A DNA stretch of 64,000 nucleotides from PALSA-270 sp963770915 (GCA_963770915.1 CAVYRG010000001.1:4154001-4218000), one strand, 5' to 3'. Shown: positions 18,905-27,421, counted from the first letter of the stretch. The notes: generated by a model not told the origin, from the sequence alone. Program-made: numbers and translations.

Positions 18905-19432
18905 ATGAGGGAAAAGGTGTTTCATCTGGGTCCCCGCGAACAGCAGATTACGGAATTGCTGCTGCAGGGATGTGACAATACGGAAATCGCCAAGCAACTC
19001 AACATGGCTCGACGCACGGTAAAAGCGCACTTTAATCGTCTTTTCTTACGGTTCGGCATCAATACCGGAATCAAGCGGGTGAAACTCGCAACACTTTTGT
19101 ATCGGAGGCAGCTATGCTTGGAGCAGAACGTTACGGAAATCGCGTCCCCAGCGAGCGCGAGCAGCTTGTCATCGAACTCGTTGCTCAAGGGCTCAAGAAT
19201 CGGGAAGTCGCAGAAAGCATCGGGACCAGCGAGCACGTCGTCAAAAACTACCTTCGCGTCATCTACGACAAGCTCGGACTCTGGAACCGCGTCGAGCTCG
19301 CACTCTGGTACGAAGCGCGCCGGCACGAGGGTGCAGCCCACGCTTGAGGTCGCGGAGAGCTGGAGGCAGAGCATCCCTGACCTAGGCCGGGAATTGCGGC
19401 ATCAGCCGATCTGGCCCATCGGCAGAAATTAA
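18905..19432 (+). CDS. LuxR-type HTH protein A1 with read-through tail
   Basis: Residues 8-65 form a GerE/LuxR DNA-binding domain (LGPREQQITELLLQGCDNTE, RRTVKAHFNRLFLRFGI, KRVKLATLLY). There is no receiver or ligand domain. The start at 18905 is chosen over an in-frame ATG at 18878 because it aligns with the paralogue at 23109 and has GGGAA 8-12 bp upstream. After about residue 70 the frame continues for about 105 codons of Ser/Thr-rich, low-complexity sequence that lies entirely over gene B1 in another frame. In the paralogous pair the A gene stops 22 bp into B, so the tail here looks like loss of the original stop. It probably acts as a small transcription factor, perhaps dimerising with its partner. 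Confidence 0.7.
   Translation: MREKVFHLGPREQQITELLLQGCDNTEIAKQLNMARRTVKAHFNRLFLRFGINTGIKRVKLATLLYRRQLCLEQNVTEIASPASASSLSSNSLLKGSRIGKSQKASGPASTSSKTTFASSTTSSDSGTASSSHSGTKRAGTRVQPTLEVAESWRQSIPDLGRELRHQPIWPIGRN
19114..19347 (+). CDS. LuxR-type HTH protein B1 (nested in A1 frame)
   Basis: A 77-aa stand-alone GerE/LuxR HTH protein: VPSEREQLVIELVAQGLKN then REVAESIGTSEHVVKNYLR and YDKLGLWNRVELALWY. A clear GGAGG is centred 5 bp before the ATG, so the nested gene is translated independently or by coupling to A1. It is a homologue of B2 at 23330 and belongs to a different subtype from A1: IGT(S/T)E and VVKN in B versus RTVK and KRVKLAT in A. The A+B arrangement occurs twice in this window. The sequence offers no sensor domain; the function is presumed to be DNA binding. 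Confidence 0.82.
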   Translation: MLGAERYGNRVPSEREQLVIELVAQGLKNREVAESIGTSEHVVKNYLRVIYDKLGLWNRVELALWYEARRHEGAAHA

Positions 19433-19490
19433 GATTGCCCTGATAGAAATTTGATCCTAGAGAAATTTTGATACTACTTGAAGATGACAA

Positions 19491-19522
19491 GGGGCCCCGG
19501 CGACGCCGAGGTCCTTTTTATT
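19491..19522 (+). terminator. Rho-independent terminator after LuxR pair 1
   Basis: A GC-rich hairpin, GGGCCCCGGC / loop GAC / GCCGAGGTCC (one mismatch and one G-U pair), is followed at once by TTTTTATTT. It lies about 60 bp after the end of A1 and just before the convergent zinc-ribbon gene. Confidence 0.75.
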
Positions 19523-19550
19523 TGTGGATTATCGCCGGAGTTGCCAGGCC

Positions 19551-20777
19551 TTAGTGGCAACTCACATTTAGATTGCGCAGCTTCTCTGTTGCTTGCGGCA
19601 TGCCTCTATCCTCGGCAACGCCGAGAAGAATTCTGGCTTGGCCGCAACTCTTCGCCACCCCGTCTCCCCGCTCGTACAAGTCGGCGAGCACCAAAGCGGC
19701 ACGAGGATTCTGCTTGCTGACGGATTGCCAGAGCAATCGCGCGGCCGCGGCAGCGTCCCGCGGCTCTCCCTTCCCATCCAGATATCGTTGTGCCAGTACG
19801 AGCTCCTGAACTCCATCCGGAATTGCCGGCGGGTTGGTTGAATCGGCGGGGGCGGCAGCCTCATGGCTGCGAGAAGACATGACGGCCGGCACCGGATTCC
19901 GCGAAACGTTCAGGCTCGAATCAGGAACTTCAGGAGCCGCAGGCTGCTCCACTGGCGGTGCTTGCTCCGAACTGCTGGAAGTCGCTGGCGCCGGCGTGTT
20001 GGAGGGCGCCGGCAGCACCGTCCCGGACGGAGGGTTGGCAGCCCTTGAACCCTCGGCAGTAGCGGCAGGTGCAGCAACCGCGGCATGCAGGGAAGAGCGC
20101 ACACGGCTTTGAATGCTCGGCCACTTGATGTACATGCTCGCAGCCAGCACGATCGCGATGGCGAGCAGTACATATCGGCGAACATGACCGGGCTCGGATT
20201 CATATAGCTCGAAATCTTTTTCCCGCAAAAATTGCAGGCTGCCTTCCAGCTTCCGATCGATCGGGGAGCCCATGGTTGCGGAGGGCGTCTTTTCCTTTGG
20301 CGGCGGCATAGAAGACAGGCCCAACACGGAGAAAGTCTCGGGTTCATGGACCTCGCTTGAAAGCGATCGCGTTTGAGAGGGAGACGGCGCCGACTCCCGT
20401 GGACGAAGCGTCGAGCCGCAGAAGCCGCAATACCGTTGCTGCGAGCGATTCTTGGCATCGCAAGCCGGGCACACAATCGTCTCGCCCGCCGGCTCATGCG
20501 CATGAGTTGCGCTGGAGGCGGCCGCTCCTCCAGTGGCTGAATCCTGAGCCTTCAATTCCTGCAACAACTCCAGCACTGCCTGCTCGCGCCCTTCCGGGGG
20601 CGTCGCGAAATATACCTGCGCCCAGCGGCCGAGGTTTTTTTCCAACAAGGGATTCAAGAGCGGATTCAGCTCAGGCTTGGGTAGCTGGCTGGAATCCGGC
20701 AACTTGGGTGATGGATTCTGCGAATTCAAATCTCCGAGGACCATCGGCTGGTTATTCCACTCCTTGAACGGCGCCAT
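19551..20777 (-). CDS. Zinc-ribbon membrane protein with Sel1-like repeats
   Basis: A 408-aa protein of unknown function. Residues 40-75 carry a helical motif (ATPPEGREQAVLELLQELKA) that also occurs near the N-terminus of the PilZ protein at 37875. A zinc ribbon follows at about 102-120 (CPAC...CGFC). A linker leads to one transmembrane helix (YVLLAIAIVLAASMYIKWP, about 205-223). A Pro/Ala/Ser-rich stretch comes next, and then two Sel1-type repeats near the C-terminus (LAQRYLDGKGEPRDAAAAAR and VLADLYERGDG). The zinc ribbon should be cytoplasmic and the Sel1 part extracytoplasmic. It stands between the two LuxR-HTH pairs and next to another zinc-ribbon membrane protein on the same strand (82 bp apart). 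Confidence 0.7.
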   Translation of the reverse strand: MAPFKEWNNQPMVLGDLNSQNPSPKLPDSSQLPKPELNPLLNPLLEKNLGRWAQVYFATPPEGREQAVLELLQELKAQDSATGGAAASSATHAHEPAGETIVCPACDAKNRSQQRYCGFCGSTLRPRESAPSPSQTRSLSSEVHEPETFSVLGLSSMPPPKEKTPSATMGSPIDRKLEGSLQFLREKDFELYESEPGHVRRYVLLAIAIVLAASMYIKWPSIQSRVRSSLHAAVAAPAATAEGSRAANPPSGTVLPAPSNTPAPATSSSSEQAPPVEQPAAPEVPDSSLNVSRNPVPAVMSSRSHEAAAPADSTNPPAIPDGVQELVLAQRYLDGKGEPRDAAAAARLLWQSVSKQNPRAALVLADLYERGDGVAKSCGQARILLGVAEDRGMPQATEKLRNLNVSCH

Positions 20778-20859
20778 GTCAATCTAGCCGACCGCAAAAA
20801 ATTGCCGGATATTGGAGGCAGTTACTCGCGTCGGGGATGCTTGGTCGGCTAGATTCTTT

Positions 20860-22593
20860 CTAGTCACAGGGCCGCCGAGCCGCCGGCTGAAATGCTTCCT
20901 GCTGAGCATCCTGCTGAGTGGTGAATTTCCCATCCTGCGTTTTTCCATAGAGATCGCTTCCAGGACAGTAATAGAGCGCCGTATGAACATCGACCCACAC
21001 TTGTGTATTCGGGTTGCCCAGATCGGGCGGAGGCGATGGGGCTTCCGCGAGACCAAGATTAACGAGGACCCGATCAACAAAACTGAGTTCAGGTTGTTGC
21101 GGCGCATGCTTTTGACCGCGACCGGCACCAGCTGTAGTCCGGGGCGACGGAGTGAAGAAACCAAGAAGTGCCGCGATCAGCAATAATGCGGAAAAGCCGA
21201 CGTAGATGTTCGCACGATAAGTCCGCCATAAATCGACCAACCCATCGATTCCGGTGGGAGCAGGCAGCCGCTCAGTCGGCTTGGCGACGAATGATTGGTC
21301 AAGTTCATCCGCGAGCACTGGGGGTTGCGAGGTGTCGTCAAGGGAATCCTCTTGCGGGAAGACCGGCGTTGCCGATCCCACGCCGAAAGATGGGAGTTCT
21401 CTCACGGGGCGCAGCAAGGACTCTGAATGTGGCGGAGTGGCCCAGTCCAAAAGGGAATCCTTCGGTTCATGCGGGATGGGCTCAGCCTCAATCTCTGAAT
21501 TCTGAGAATGCCGGGAGCGCGTTTCCGCAGGCGATTCCGTGGATAGGCGGGCGACAATGTCTTCGACTTCTGAGGGGAGCACATCAAACGAGTCGCGAAC
21601 GTCGTCGGCGATCGCCGAATGCGCGGAAGAAACTCCCGGTACTCCCTTATCCGCCGAACGCTGAATTTCCCACAGAGACGCCCACGGATTTGGGGCGCGG
21701 CGCGCCACGCCGCAACTTCCGCAGAACATTTCATTCTCCGCCAGTTCGCGGCCGCAAGTCTCACAAGTCGCTGCCGGTACGGCCACGTTCGTGGATGGAG
21801 CGGGAGAAGTGGGCGCAGCCGGCGCGGCTGGCGGTTCGGCGGAGCCCGCCTGCGCAGCTAGGCGTTCCAAGTGCGGCCTGATTTTCTCCAAAGCCGCGAG
21901 CATCGTAGCGCGGGGATCCTGGCCGTTCCGCGATGATTCGGCCTCCGGGAGAGACGGCGCAGGAGACGGCGCTGAGTGCTGCGAATCTTGGGTGAGGGTT
22001 TCCGCCAGGATTGCAGCCAGCAGCTGGCAAGTGCGGACGTCGGACTCGGCCACCGATTCCGGCTGGCCAAAATGCAACTCCACCACACCCGCAGTCCGGC
22101 CCTGAGAAAGCACCGGCACCGCAATCAGCGCCTTGACGGCAAGCTGCCGGCAAAGCTCCCTTGACAGGCGCGGGTCGCTTTCAGCTTTCGGGCATTTCAA
22201 CACCAGACCGGTGCGGAGACATTCCGCCGCCATCGACGAGGCAAATGGAACCTGCGCGCCCGCCTCGCCCGCTGCACTTCCCGAAGCCGCGTAGTAGTCG
22301 AGCTGCGTGCCGCCGGAATCCAAAACCCCGACTGCCGTGCCGGTTGCTTGAGTGAATTCACGAAGCTGCCTGGCGATCAATGACGCGGTGGCTTGCGGGT
22401 CCAACTTGTCATTCCGTACTTGTTCCTGGATTTCGAGGACGCCGGCGAGGGTTTTGGCATAGCCGTATTCAGGCTTCCCCGACTGGGAGCGCTCATTGTG
22501 CTGCTGAAGCACGTAGGCAGCCTGCAAGAGCTGCTGGAAAGAGCCCTCGTCCATAGTCGGCTTGTGGTCGCTGCTGGTGGCTGGTTTGTTCAC
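20860..22593 (-). CDS. GAF-like / zinc-ribbon membrane protein with Ada-like tail
   Basis: About 577 aa, unknown function. The N-terminal region to about residue 190 resembles a GAF sensor domain (LIARQLREFTQATGTAVGVL, then AVKALIAVPVLSQGRTAGVV). A zinc ribbon CETCGRELAENEMFCGSCG follows in the middle. One transmembrane helix comes later (YVGFSALLLIAALLGFF). The last 45 residues contain the short motif VWVDVHTALYYCPGSDLYGK, ending in a Gly-Lys-Phe and Gln-Glu-Ala pattern. This resembles a small Cys/Gly module seen at the ends of some bacterial secreted proteins. The start is uncertain: GTG at 22593 or ATG at 22554; an ATG at 22686 seems too far upstream. It may sense a ligand and pass a signal across the membrane, in the context of the flanking HTH pairs. 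Confidence 0.65.
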   Translation of the reverse strand: MNKPATSSDHKPTMDEGSFQQLLQAAYVLQQHNERSQSGKPEYGYAKTLAGVLEIQEQVRNDKLDPQATASLIARQLREFTQATGTAVGVLDSGGTQLDYYAASGSAAGEAGAQVPFASSMAAECLRTGLVLKCPKAESDPRLSRELCRQLAVKALIAVPVLSQGRTAGVVELHFGQPESVAESDVRTCQLLAAILAETLTQDSQHSAPSPAPSLPEAESSRNGQDPRATMLAALEKIRPHLERLAAQAGSAEPPAAPAAPTSPAPSTNVAVPAATCETCGRELAENEMFCGSCGVARRAPNPWASLWEIQRSADKGVPGVSSAHSAIADDVRDSFDVLPSEVEDIVARLSTESPAETRSRHSQNSEIEAEPIPHEPKDSLLDWATPPHSESLLRPVRELPSFGVGSATPVFPQEDSLDDTSQPPVLADELDQSFVAKPTERLPAPTGIDGLVDLWRTYRANIYVGFSALLLIAALLGFFTPSPRTTAGAGRGQKHAPQQPELSFVDRVLVNLGLAEAPSPPPDLGNPNTQVWVDVHTALYYCPGSDLYGKTQDGKFTTQQDAQQEAFQPAARRPCD

Positions 22594-23108
22594 TGACGTG
22601 CCCGCTCTCGCTCCTGGGAGAAGGTCGTACCCATCCCAGCATTGTAAAGCAATTTGCCCTCCGTGATATGGAGGCAAATCACGCAAGCCCTTGATTCTAG
22701 TTGCTTTGGTCGTAAAATCGGGCCCTTGGGGAAGGCGGTTAAGTGCCTAGCATTACAGGGGTTTATTGCCCACCAGGATTTGGCAGTGGTCTTGGCAGGG
22801 CCTGTTGCCGGGTCGGCCTCTATGAAGAACCTAGACAGAACCATACGAGTGGTTGCAAAAACTTGCAGCACTTGGGTCCTGCCGAGGATTTCCTCGGATC
22901 GAAACGCAGAAGCCATTCTGGGATGGTCTGTCCCGAAACAGGCGGAATAGAAATCCGACTTCGCGGGACTGCAGACCCGAAGCTTCAGCATTCAAAGGTC
23001 TTCAGCCTCTTGGGAGCGAGGGCGGAGATTTGGCGAAGGAGTTGCAGTTATGTTGCGCGATTCATCATTCGCGCCAGAGCGGATGTGAAGGAGGTGGAAA
23101 GCCAACGC
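22594..23108. other. Divergent intergenic region (515 bp)
   Basis: Gap between the GAF/zinc-ribbon gene and LuxR pair 2. Open frames extend through it, one of them in frame with A2, but they lack ribosome-binding sites and family resemblance. I regard the stretch as regulatory or empty. Confidence 0.4.
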
Positions 23109-23351
23109 ATGACGAACCTCAATGAGATCAAAATCACGCCCCGCGACGCGCAAGTTTTGCGCCTGCTGGTGCAGGGGTGCAGCAACAAAGAAATCGCAGT
23201 CAATCTGAATATCAGCCCGCGGACCGTAAAGCAACACCTGCGCACATTGTTTCTCCGCGCGGGCATTCGCGATGGCCGCAAGCGAGTGAAACTCGCTACC
23301 GCGATGTTCCAAACCGAGGAGATGAGATCATGCAACCCCGAGATCGATTAA
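23109..23351 (+). CDS. LuxR-type HTH protein A2
   Basis: An 80-aa stand-alone GerE/LuxR HTH protein (ITPRDAQVLRLLVQGCSNKE, RTVKQHLRTLFLRAGI, KRVKLATAMF). It matches A1 at 18905 over the whole domain, including the spacing from the start Met to the Pro-Arg motif, which supports this ATG. AAGGAGG lies about 14 bp upstream, rather far. The reading frame is open further upstream to 22743 but nothing conserved lies there. Its end overlaps the start of B2 by 22 bp, suggesting translational coupling. There is no sensory domain. Confidence 0.82.
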   Translation: MTNLNEIKITPRDAQVLRLLVQGCSNKEIAVNLNISPRTVKQHLRTLFLRAGIRDGRKRVKLATAMFQTEEMRSCNPEID

Positions 23352-23632
23352 CCGGCAAGGAAGTTCAAGTGGCAATTCTGGTTTGGGAAGGCAAGACCAA
23401 CCGCGACATTGCTGGCCGCATCGGCACAACCGAGCAGGTAGTGAAGAATTGTCTGCGTAATACGTTTGACAAGCTGGGGGTGTGGAGCCGCTTGGAATTA
23501 GCGCTGTACGTAGCCGCGCACGGCGGCGCCAAATGGGAAGATGCGAGAAGAACCGAAAGCCACGAGAACGACATCGATCCCGGGCCTGCCCAACCCGTGG
23601 TCGCGGCAGAAACTCAGTCCAGCTCAATCTAG
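23330..23632 (+). CDS. LuxR-type HTH protein B2
   Basis: A 100-aa protein with a GerE/LuxR HTH at residues 5-65 (LTGKEVQVAILVWEGKTN, IGTTEQVVKNCLRNTFDKLG, RLELALYV) and a polar, likely disordered 35-residue tail. It is homologous to B1 at 19114. AGGAG lies 8 bp before the ATG. It is the second gene of an A-B pair overlapping A2 by 22 bp. The convergent double-PilZ gene ends 10 bp downstream. It is probably a small DNA-binding regulator that works with A2. Confidence 0.83.
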   Translation: MQPRDRLTGKEVQVAILVWEGKTNRDIAGRIGTTEQVVKNCLRNTFDKLGVWSRLELALYVAAHGGAKWEDARRTESHENDIDPGPAQPVVAAETQSSSI

Positions 23633-23641
23633 GCGCGGATT

Positions 23642-24295
23642 CTAGGTACGGATTTGCGTAATGCTCTTCAAAAATTGCCGCAACTGATCGAGGTCCTCGG
23701 GGCCGACTTGGAGGAACTGCACTCCAATTCCGAAACCCGGCCGGCTGTTGACCACTTTCGCGGTCAGCTGCAGTTTCTTTGCGCTGAGCCAGAGGCCGAT
23801 TTTGAGCTTGGTTCCCACCGCCAGTGGGATAGGCATCTCAACGAAGCACCCGCCTGTGCTGAGGTCCACGGCCTTCCCCCAAATCGGGGCGCCCTGGCCC
23901 TGAGGATGAAGTTGCACGGAATTGACGCACTTCATGCGCGGCTGCCGCCTGCGATCGCCGGCTCCGGCGGACTTGAAGGAGTCGAAGCCTGCTCCAGGCA
24001 GGGCCACATCCCAGATGGATTTTTCCGGAGTGAGATCCAAAACGCCGATCTGGCCAGCGCTAGGCGTGCCGGGCTGTCCAGCCCATTGCACCGAGAATCG
24101 GCTTTTCTTCTTGCCACAGGTAATCCCAACAATTTCGCCGGGCTTGATTCGCGCTTGCACACCGGCCAGTCTTGCGCCCGTTCGGCTGAGGTCGACGGTG
24201 AACACGCTCTCTGAGAAGACTTGCCCGTCCGCATCGGTACCGAAAATCCGGACGGGAACTTTGACTTTGCTGCGCGGTTCGTTGCGTAGACCCAT
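23642..24295 (-). CDS. Protein with two PilZ-like domains
   Basis: A 217-aa soluble protein. The first PilZ-like domain (residues about 3-95) has NEPRSKVKVPVRI and DLSRTGARL. The second (about 112-210) has the c-di-GMP signature RRRQPRMKC and DLSTGGCFVEMP. The second domain is clearly similar to the PilZ protein at 37875 (shared RRRxPRMKC, a GLW segment, and LRQFLK near the end). PilZ domains bind cyclic di-GMP; the RxxxR arginines appear complete in domain 2 and partial in domain 1. The ATG at 24295 is favoured over one 78 bp upstream because it begins the domain and follows AGGAAG. A diguanylate cyclase lies 3 kb away. The target process is unknown. Confidence 0.82.
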   Translation of the reverse strand: MGLRNEPRSKVKVPVRIFGTDADGQVFSESVFTVDLSRTGARLAGVQARIKPGEIVGITCGKKKSRFSVQWAGQPGTPSAGQIGVLDLTPEKSIWDVALPGAGFDSFKSAGAGDRRRQPRMKCVNSVQLHPQGQGAPIWGKAVDLSTGGCFVEMPIPLAVGTKLKIGLWLSAKKLQLTAKVVNSRPGFGIGVQFLQVGPEDLDQLRQFLKSITQIRT

Positions 24296-24569
24296 CTTTG
24301 AATGTCTTCCTGTGAGGAGGTGCTTGATCCCGATGTTAATCCACGTAGTTAACTCGTGCCAAGCGCAAGCCAAACCTCAGAACCGGCCAAACCATGCAAA
24401 ACCTTGCAGGGCAGGTCGTTGGGGCAATGGGAAATCGCCATAAGTCTATGTAGGACAATACCCTATCATTATCCTGGCGGCATTCGAATTGCAATCCAAC
24501 CGGGGGATTCGCCGCTTTTAGGCGTTTCCCCAAGATTTCTGCGGATTTACAGAACTCGAACGGAGGCAA

Positions 24570-24974
24570 ATGGGCCGGCAAGAGATTCTCTGGATGGCCT
24601 GCGACTGTACCGAGTCGGAGCGCGCGGAGTGCGGTCCCTTTGGTTCTCGCGAGGATGCCGAAATCGAGGCTCGGCGGTTAGGCTTCAATTTTCTGCTGCG
24701 CTACGAGCACATCCTCGGCGAGAACGACGAAATCCAGGAAGTACGAACCATCTTTCTCGAGCTGCCACCGGCGCCCGTGCGCGTGCCCGTGGTCCGCAAG
24801 TTTTACACCCGCTGCGCCACCTGCGGAGAATCGGCGGTTCACGAGGAGCCCTGGCTCGCCGAAGTATGGGCCGACATTCATGAGTTCGAACACTCCCGCC
24901 ATCGAGTCCGATTGTTCGAGCAGACTCGCGTGGAAGGGCTGAAGGAGATCGTCGACTGGCGTGAGAGCGCCTAA
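24570..24974 (+). CDS. Hypothetical protein with CxC and CxxC motifs
   Basis: A 134-aa protein not matched to a known family. It has two short cysteine clusters, one at residues 11-21 (CDCTESERAEC) and CATCG near residue 86, which might bind a metal. The composition is acidic and soluble, with no signal peptide or membrane helix. GGAGG lies 4 bp before the ATG, which supports real translation. It is flanked by the double-PilZ gene (divergent) and the AsmA gene (convergent, 26 bp away). Confidence 0.6.
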   Translation: MGRQEILWMACDCTESERAECGPFGSREDAEIEARRLGFNFLLRYEHILGENDEIQEVRTIFLELPPAPVRVPVVRKFYTRCATCGESAVHEEPWLAEVWADIHEFEHSRHRVRLFEQTRVEGLKEIVDWRESA

Positions 24975-25000
24975 CTCTGCCGTGAACTAAGCGCTTGATC

Positions 25001-26635
25001 TCACTTCTGTTTTTTCTTACCAAACAGTCCAATGATCGAACCGGCAGGGTTATTTTGCAGGCCGCCTTTTCCGTTCATGACGCCTCCCAAAACTCCTTTC
25101 GCAACGCCGGTGGCCATTCCCTTGACGTCGGGCACGAAGTGCGGATTGGAAGTGGTACCGTCAATGAAGAACGGAATACCGCTGCTGCTGCCGAGTGTAG
25201 CCACCTGAGTGAATCCCCCCGCCACGCCACCTTTCAGGTCTGCTGACATTTTGAAATTCAGATCGCCTGCAGGACTTACGGTCCCCGCTCCGGTGATGGC
25301 GCCAATCGCCGGAACCGTGAGGTTGATGTTGTCGGCTTTTGTGCCTTCGGGCGCTACACGTGCATTGAGGCTGAAGTTTTGGATGGAAGTATCGGGATTC
25401 GAGGCCGCCTTGCCCGCGAACGCAGCCAGCGCACCCAGCTTCCCGCCCAGATCGAAGCCGGCAAGCTTCGTGTCGCCAAGCTTGACCGGTCCGGTGATGA
25501 CCAGTTTGTCGATTGGCCCGACGATGCTGAGGTTGGCGGAAAGAGTACCGCCCTTAAGCTGCGAACCGGAAGGAAGCACGACGCCCAGCGATGGCAGCAT
25601 CGCTGCCAGCTCATCGACGGGCATGTTGGGCGCGTCCAGCTTCATGTTCAAGATTTGGGTATCACCCTTGACCTGAAAAGTCCCAGTAAGATGTGCCACC
25701 GCATTGCCGATGGCAATATCTCCCTGCGTGAGCGACCCAGTCTCCTTATCGAGGTCGAATGCCGCGGAATGCGTGACCACGACGGTCTTCGGCCCGGGCG
25801 TGCCCTTGGGAGAAAATTTCAACTTGGTTCCGGTGAATTTTCCGACAGCCTTGGCGACGCTGCCGTTGGACGACAAGGTGCCATCGAAATCCGCCATCCC
25901 GGCAATACCGCTGGCCGGATCGATGAAGCCGGAGGTTCCGATGTCCAGGTCATTTACTTTTACCTGGGCTTCAAACGGGGTCTTCGCAGCATCCGTAGCG
26001 CTTATGGGGCCTGCGGTTCCTGAGACATCGGCGTCGCCGCCGCTAAGCAAATGAACTTTAAGTTCAAACGGAAACTGCGAAGCGAACGAGAAATTCTTCA
26101 CCTCGAGGTTCACTTTGTCGTAAACCTGCGGTTTCGCAGAGGAGTTTGCCCGGCCGACCGTCAACTTTCCGTCGGTGACCTTCAATTCACCCACTGACAG
26201 ATCAGGTGCAGGCGTCGGGCCAGTGGTTGAAGAAGGTTGGCTGGAGGCTTGCGCAATGCTCGAGAAGTTCCATTTGTCGTTGGCCGCCTTGAGCAAAGTG
26301 ATCTCGGGATGCTCCAGCGTAATTTCGGTCACGTTGAGCTGTTTGTGGAAAATGAGGGGCAGCAGCTCCACGCCCACTTTCAGCGAATTCGCGGTCACGA
26401 AGGGAGCCTTGCTGAATGCGGGATCGTCGCCGATGGCGATGTTGTCTGCCCGCACGCCTCCGGAAAGAAGCGACAGACTCAGGTTGCCGATGGTTACTTG
26501 CCGCCCCAGCGCACTGCTAGCCTCAGACTCGATTTTGGGACGAAAGCTGTTGACGTTAATGAAGAAGGGAAGAGCGATCAGGATCACCACGAGAATGGCG
26601 ACCACGATGGCGGCGATTTTCAGAATAGTTTTCAT
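25001..26635 (-). CDS. AsmA family protein
   Basis: A 544-aa envelope protein. One N-terminal transmembrane helix (ILKIAAIVVAILVVILIALP, about 4-26) is followed by the AsmA opening NVNSFRPKIESEASSALGRQ and VTIGNLSLSLLSGG. The rest is rich in beta strands to the C-terminal AsmA-like part (LNFKMSADLKGG). Known relatives are inner-membrane-anchored periplasmic proteins involved in outer membrane or lipid transport homeostasis. It has no partner genes here. The final Lys-rich tail is short. Length and composition are normal for the family. Confidence 0.9.
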   Translation of the reverse strand: MKTILKIAAIVVAILVVILIALPFFINVNSFRPKIESEASSALGRQVTIGNLSLSLLSGGVRADNIAIGDDPAFSKAPFVTANSLKVGVELLPLIFHKQLNVTEITLEHPEITLLKAANDKWNFSSIAQASSQPSSTTGPTPAPDLSVGELKVTDGKLTVGRANSSAKPQVYDKVNLEVKNFSFASQFPFELKVHLLSGGDADVSGTAGPISATDAAKTPFEAQVKVNDLDIGTSGFIDPASGIAGMADFDGTLSSNGSVAKAVGKFTGTKLKFSPKGTPGPKTVVVTHSAAFDLDKETGSLTQGDIAIGNAVAHLTGTFQVKGDTQILNMKLDAPNMPVDELAAMLPSLGVVLPSGSQLKGGTLSANLSIVGPIDKLVITGPVKLGDTKLAGFDLGGKLGALAAFAGKAASNPDTSIQNFSLNARVAPEGTKADNINLTVPAIGAITGAGTVSPAGDLNFKMSADLKGGVAGGFTQVATLGSSSGIPFFIDGTTSNPHFVPDVKGMATGVAKGVLGGVMNGKGGLQNNPAGSIIGLFGKKKQK

Positions 26636-26837
26636 GTCTTCCTACCTTGCGGAATGAAGGTTTCGTTTGGCAAGCCCGGGAACCTGTAAGCTTAAACCTT
26701 TTTCGAGAGGATTTCCCTTTTTTGAAGCCAGGCGTGACCTGTCCGGCCGCACTGCTGTTTGGAAAGCCATTTGCCCGGACCAAGATTTTGCGGTAACTTT
26801 TCCTTGCACGATTGGGACTTAGGGAATCCTTTCACTC

Positions 26838-27284
26838 ATGCTCCTCGTCATCTCTCTGGTCTTGGCGCTCATCCCACTGCTGGGAGTTCTTAGGATCGCG
26901 ATCTATGGTTCGCCCTTCACCGTCGACGGGCTCTTCATGTCGCTCATCCTTTTGGCCATCTCAGCCACCTTTGCGGTCAATGCTTTTTTCGAGTTTCGTA
27001 AGTGGAGATCGGGGTTCTACACCAGGGTCAGTTCGACGGCACCAGCGGCCTTTGTTCCCGCCGGCCTGGTGCAGAAGGGCAGAGTGGAAAGCGTGGAATT
27101 CTTCGAGGCCCATGTAGGCCAGCCGAACAAATCCATTGTCACTTTGTCGAACATTGGCGTACCGCCGCAGATCGTGGTGCTGGAGGGTGACCTGCGAAAC
27201 GCGCTGCCCGCTGGGCGAAAAGTGGAGATGACGCTGCGTAAATTCAGCGGATACAACGTGCTGGTGGACGTAAGTTACTCCTGA
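26838..27284 (+). CDS. Small membrane protein of unknown function
   Basis: A 148-aa protein with two N-terminal transmembrane helices (residues about 1-22, MLLVISLVLALIPLLGVLRI, and about 30-55, FMSLILLAISATFAVNAFFE). A soluble C-terminal part of about 90 residues is predicted to be beta-rich. No known family is recognised. It lies upstream of the GGDEF gene on the same strand, with 137 bp between them. Coding is supported by a normal amino acid composition and a plausible membrane topology. Confidence 0.6.
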   Translation: MLLVISLVLALIPLLGVLRIAIYGSPFTVDGLFMSLILLAISATFAVNAFFEFRKWRSGFYTRVSSTAPAAFVPAGLVQKGRVESVEFFEAHVGQPNKSIVTLSNIGVPPQIVVLEGDLRNALPAGRKVEMTLRKFSGYNVLVDVSYS

Positions 27285-27421
27285 GCCTGATTTCTCGAAA
27301 TTCCTTTCCATTACCTAGGTAATCCGGCAACCCGATTTCCCAATTACTCCCAGGCTGACATGGGATAAAAAAGTTAATGTGCCATGCCCTCTACGGGCGT
27401 GCCGGGGCCGGAGGAATCTGA

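Noticed and set aside
22743..23108. N-terminal extension of HTH protein A2
   Set aside because: The frame is open, but the paralogue A1 has no such extension, no ribosome-binding site supports the upstream start, and nothing conserved is seen.
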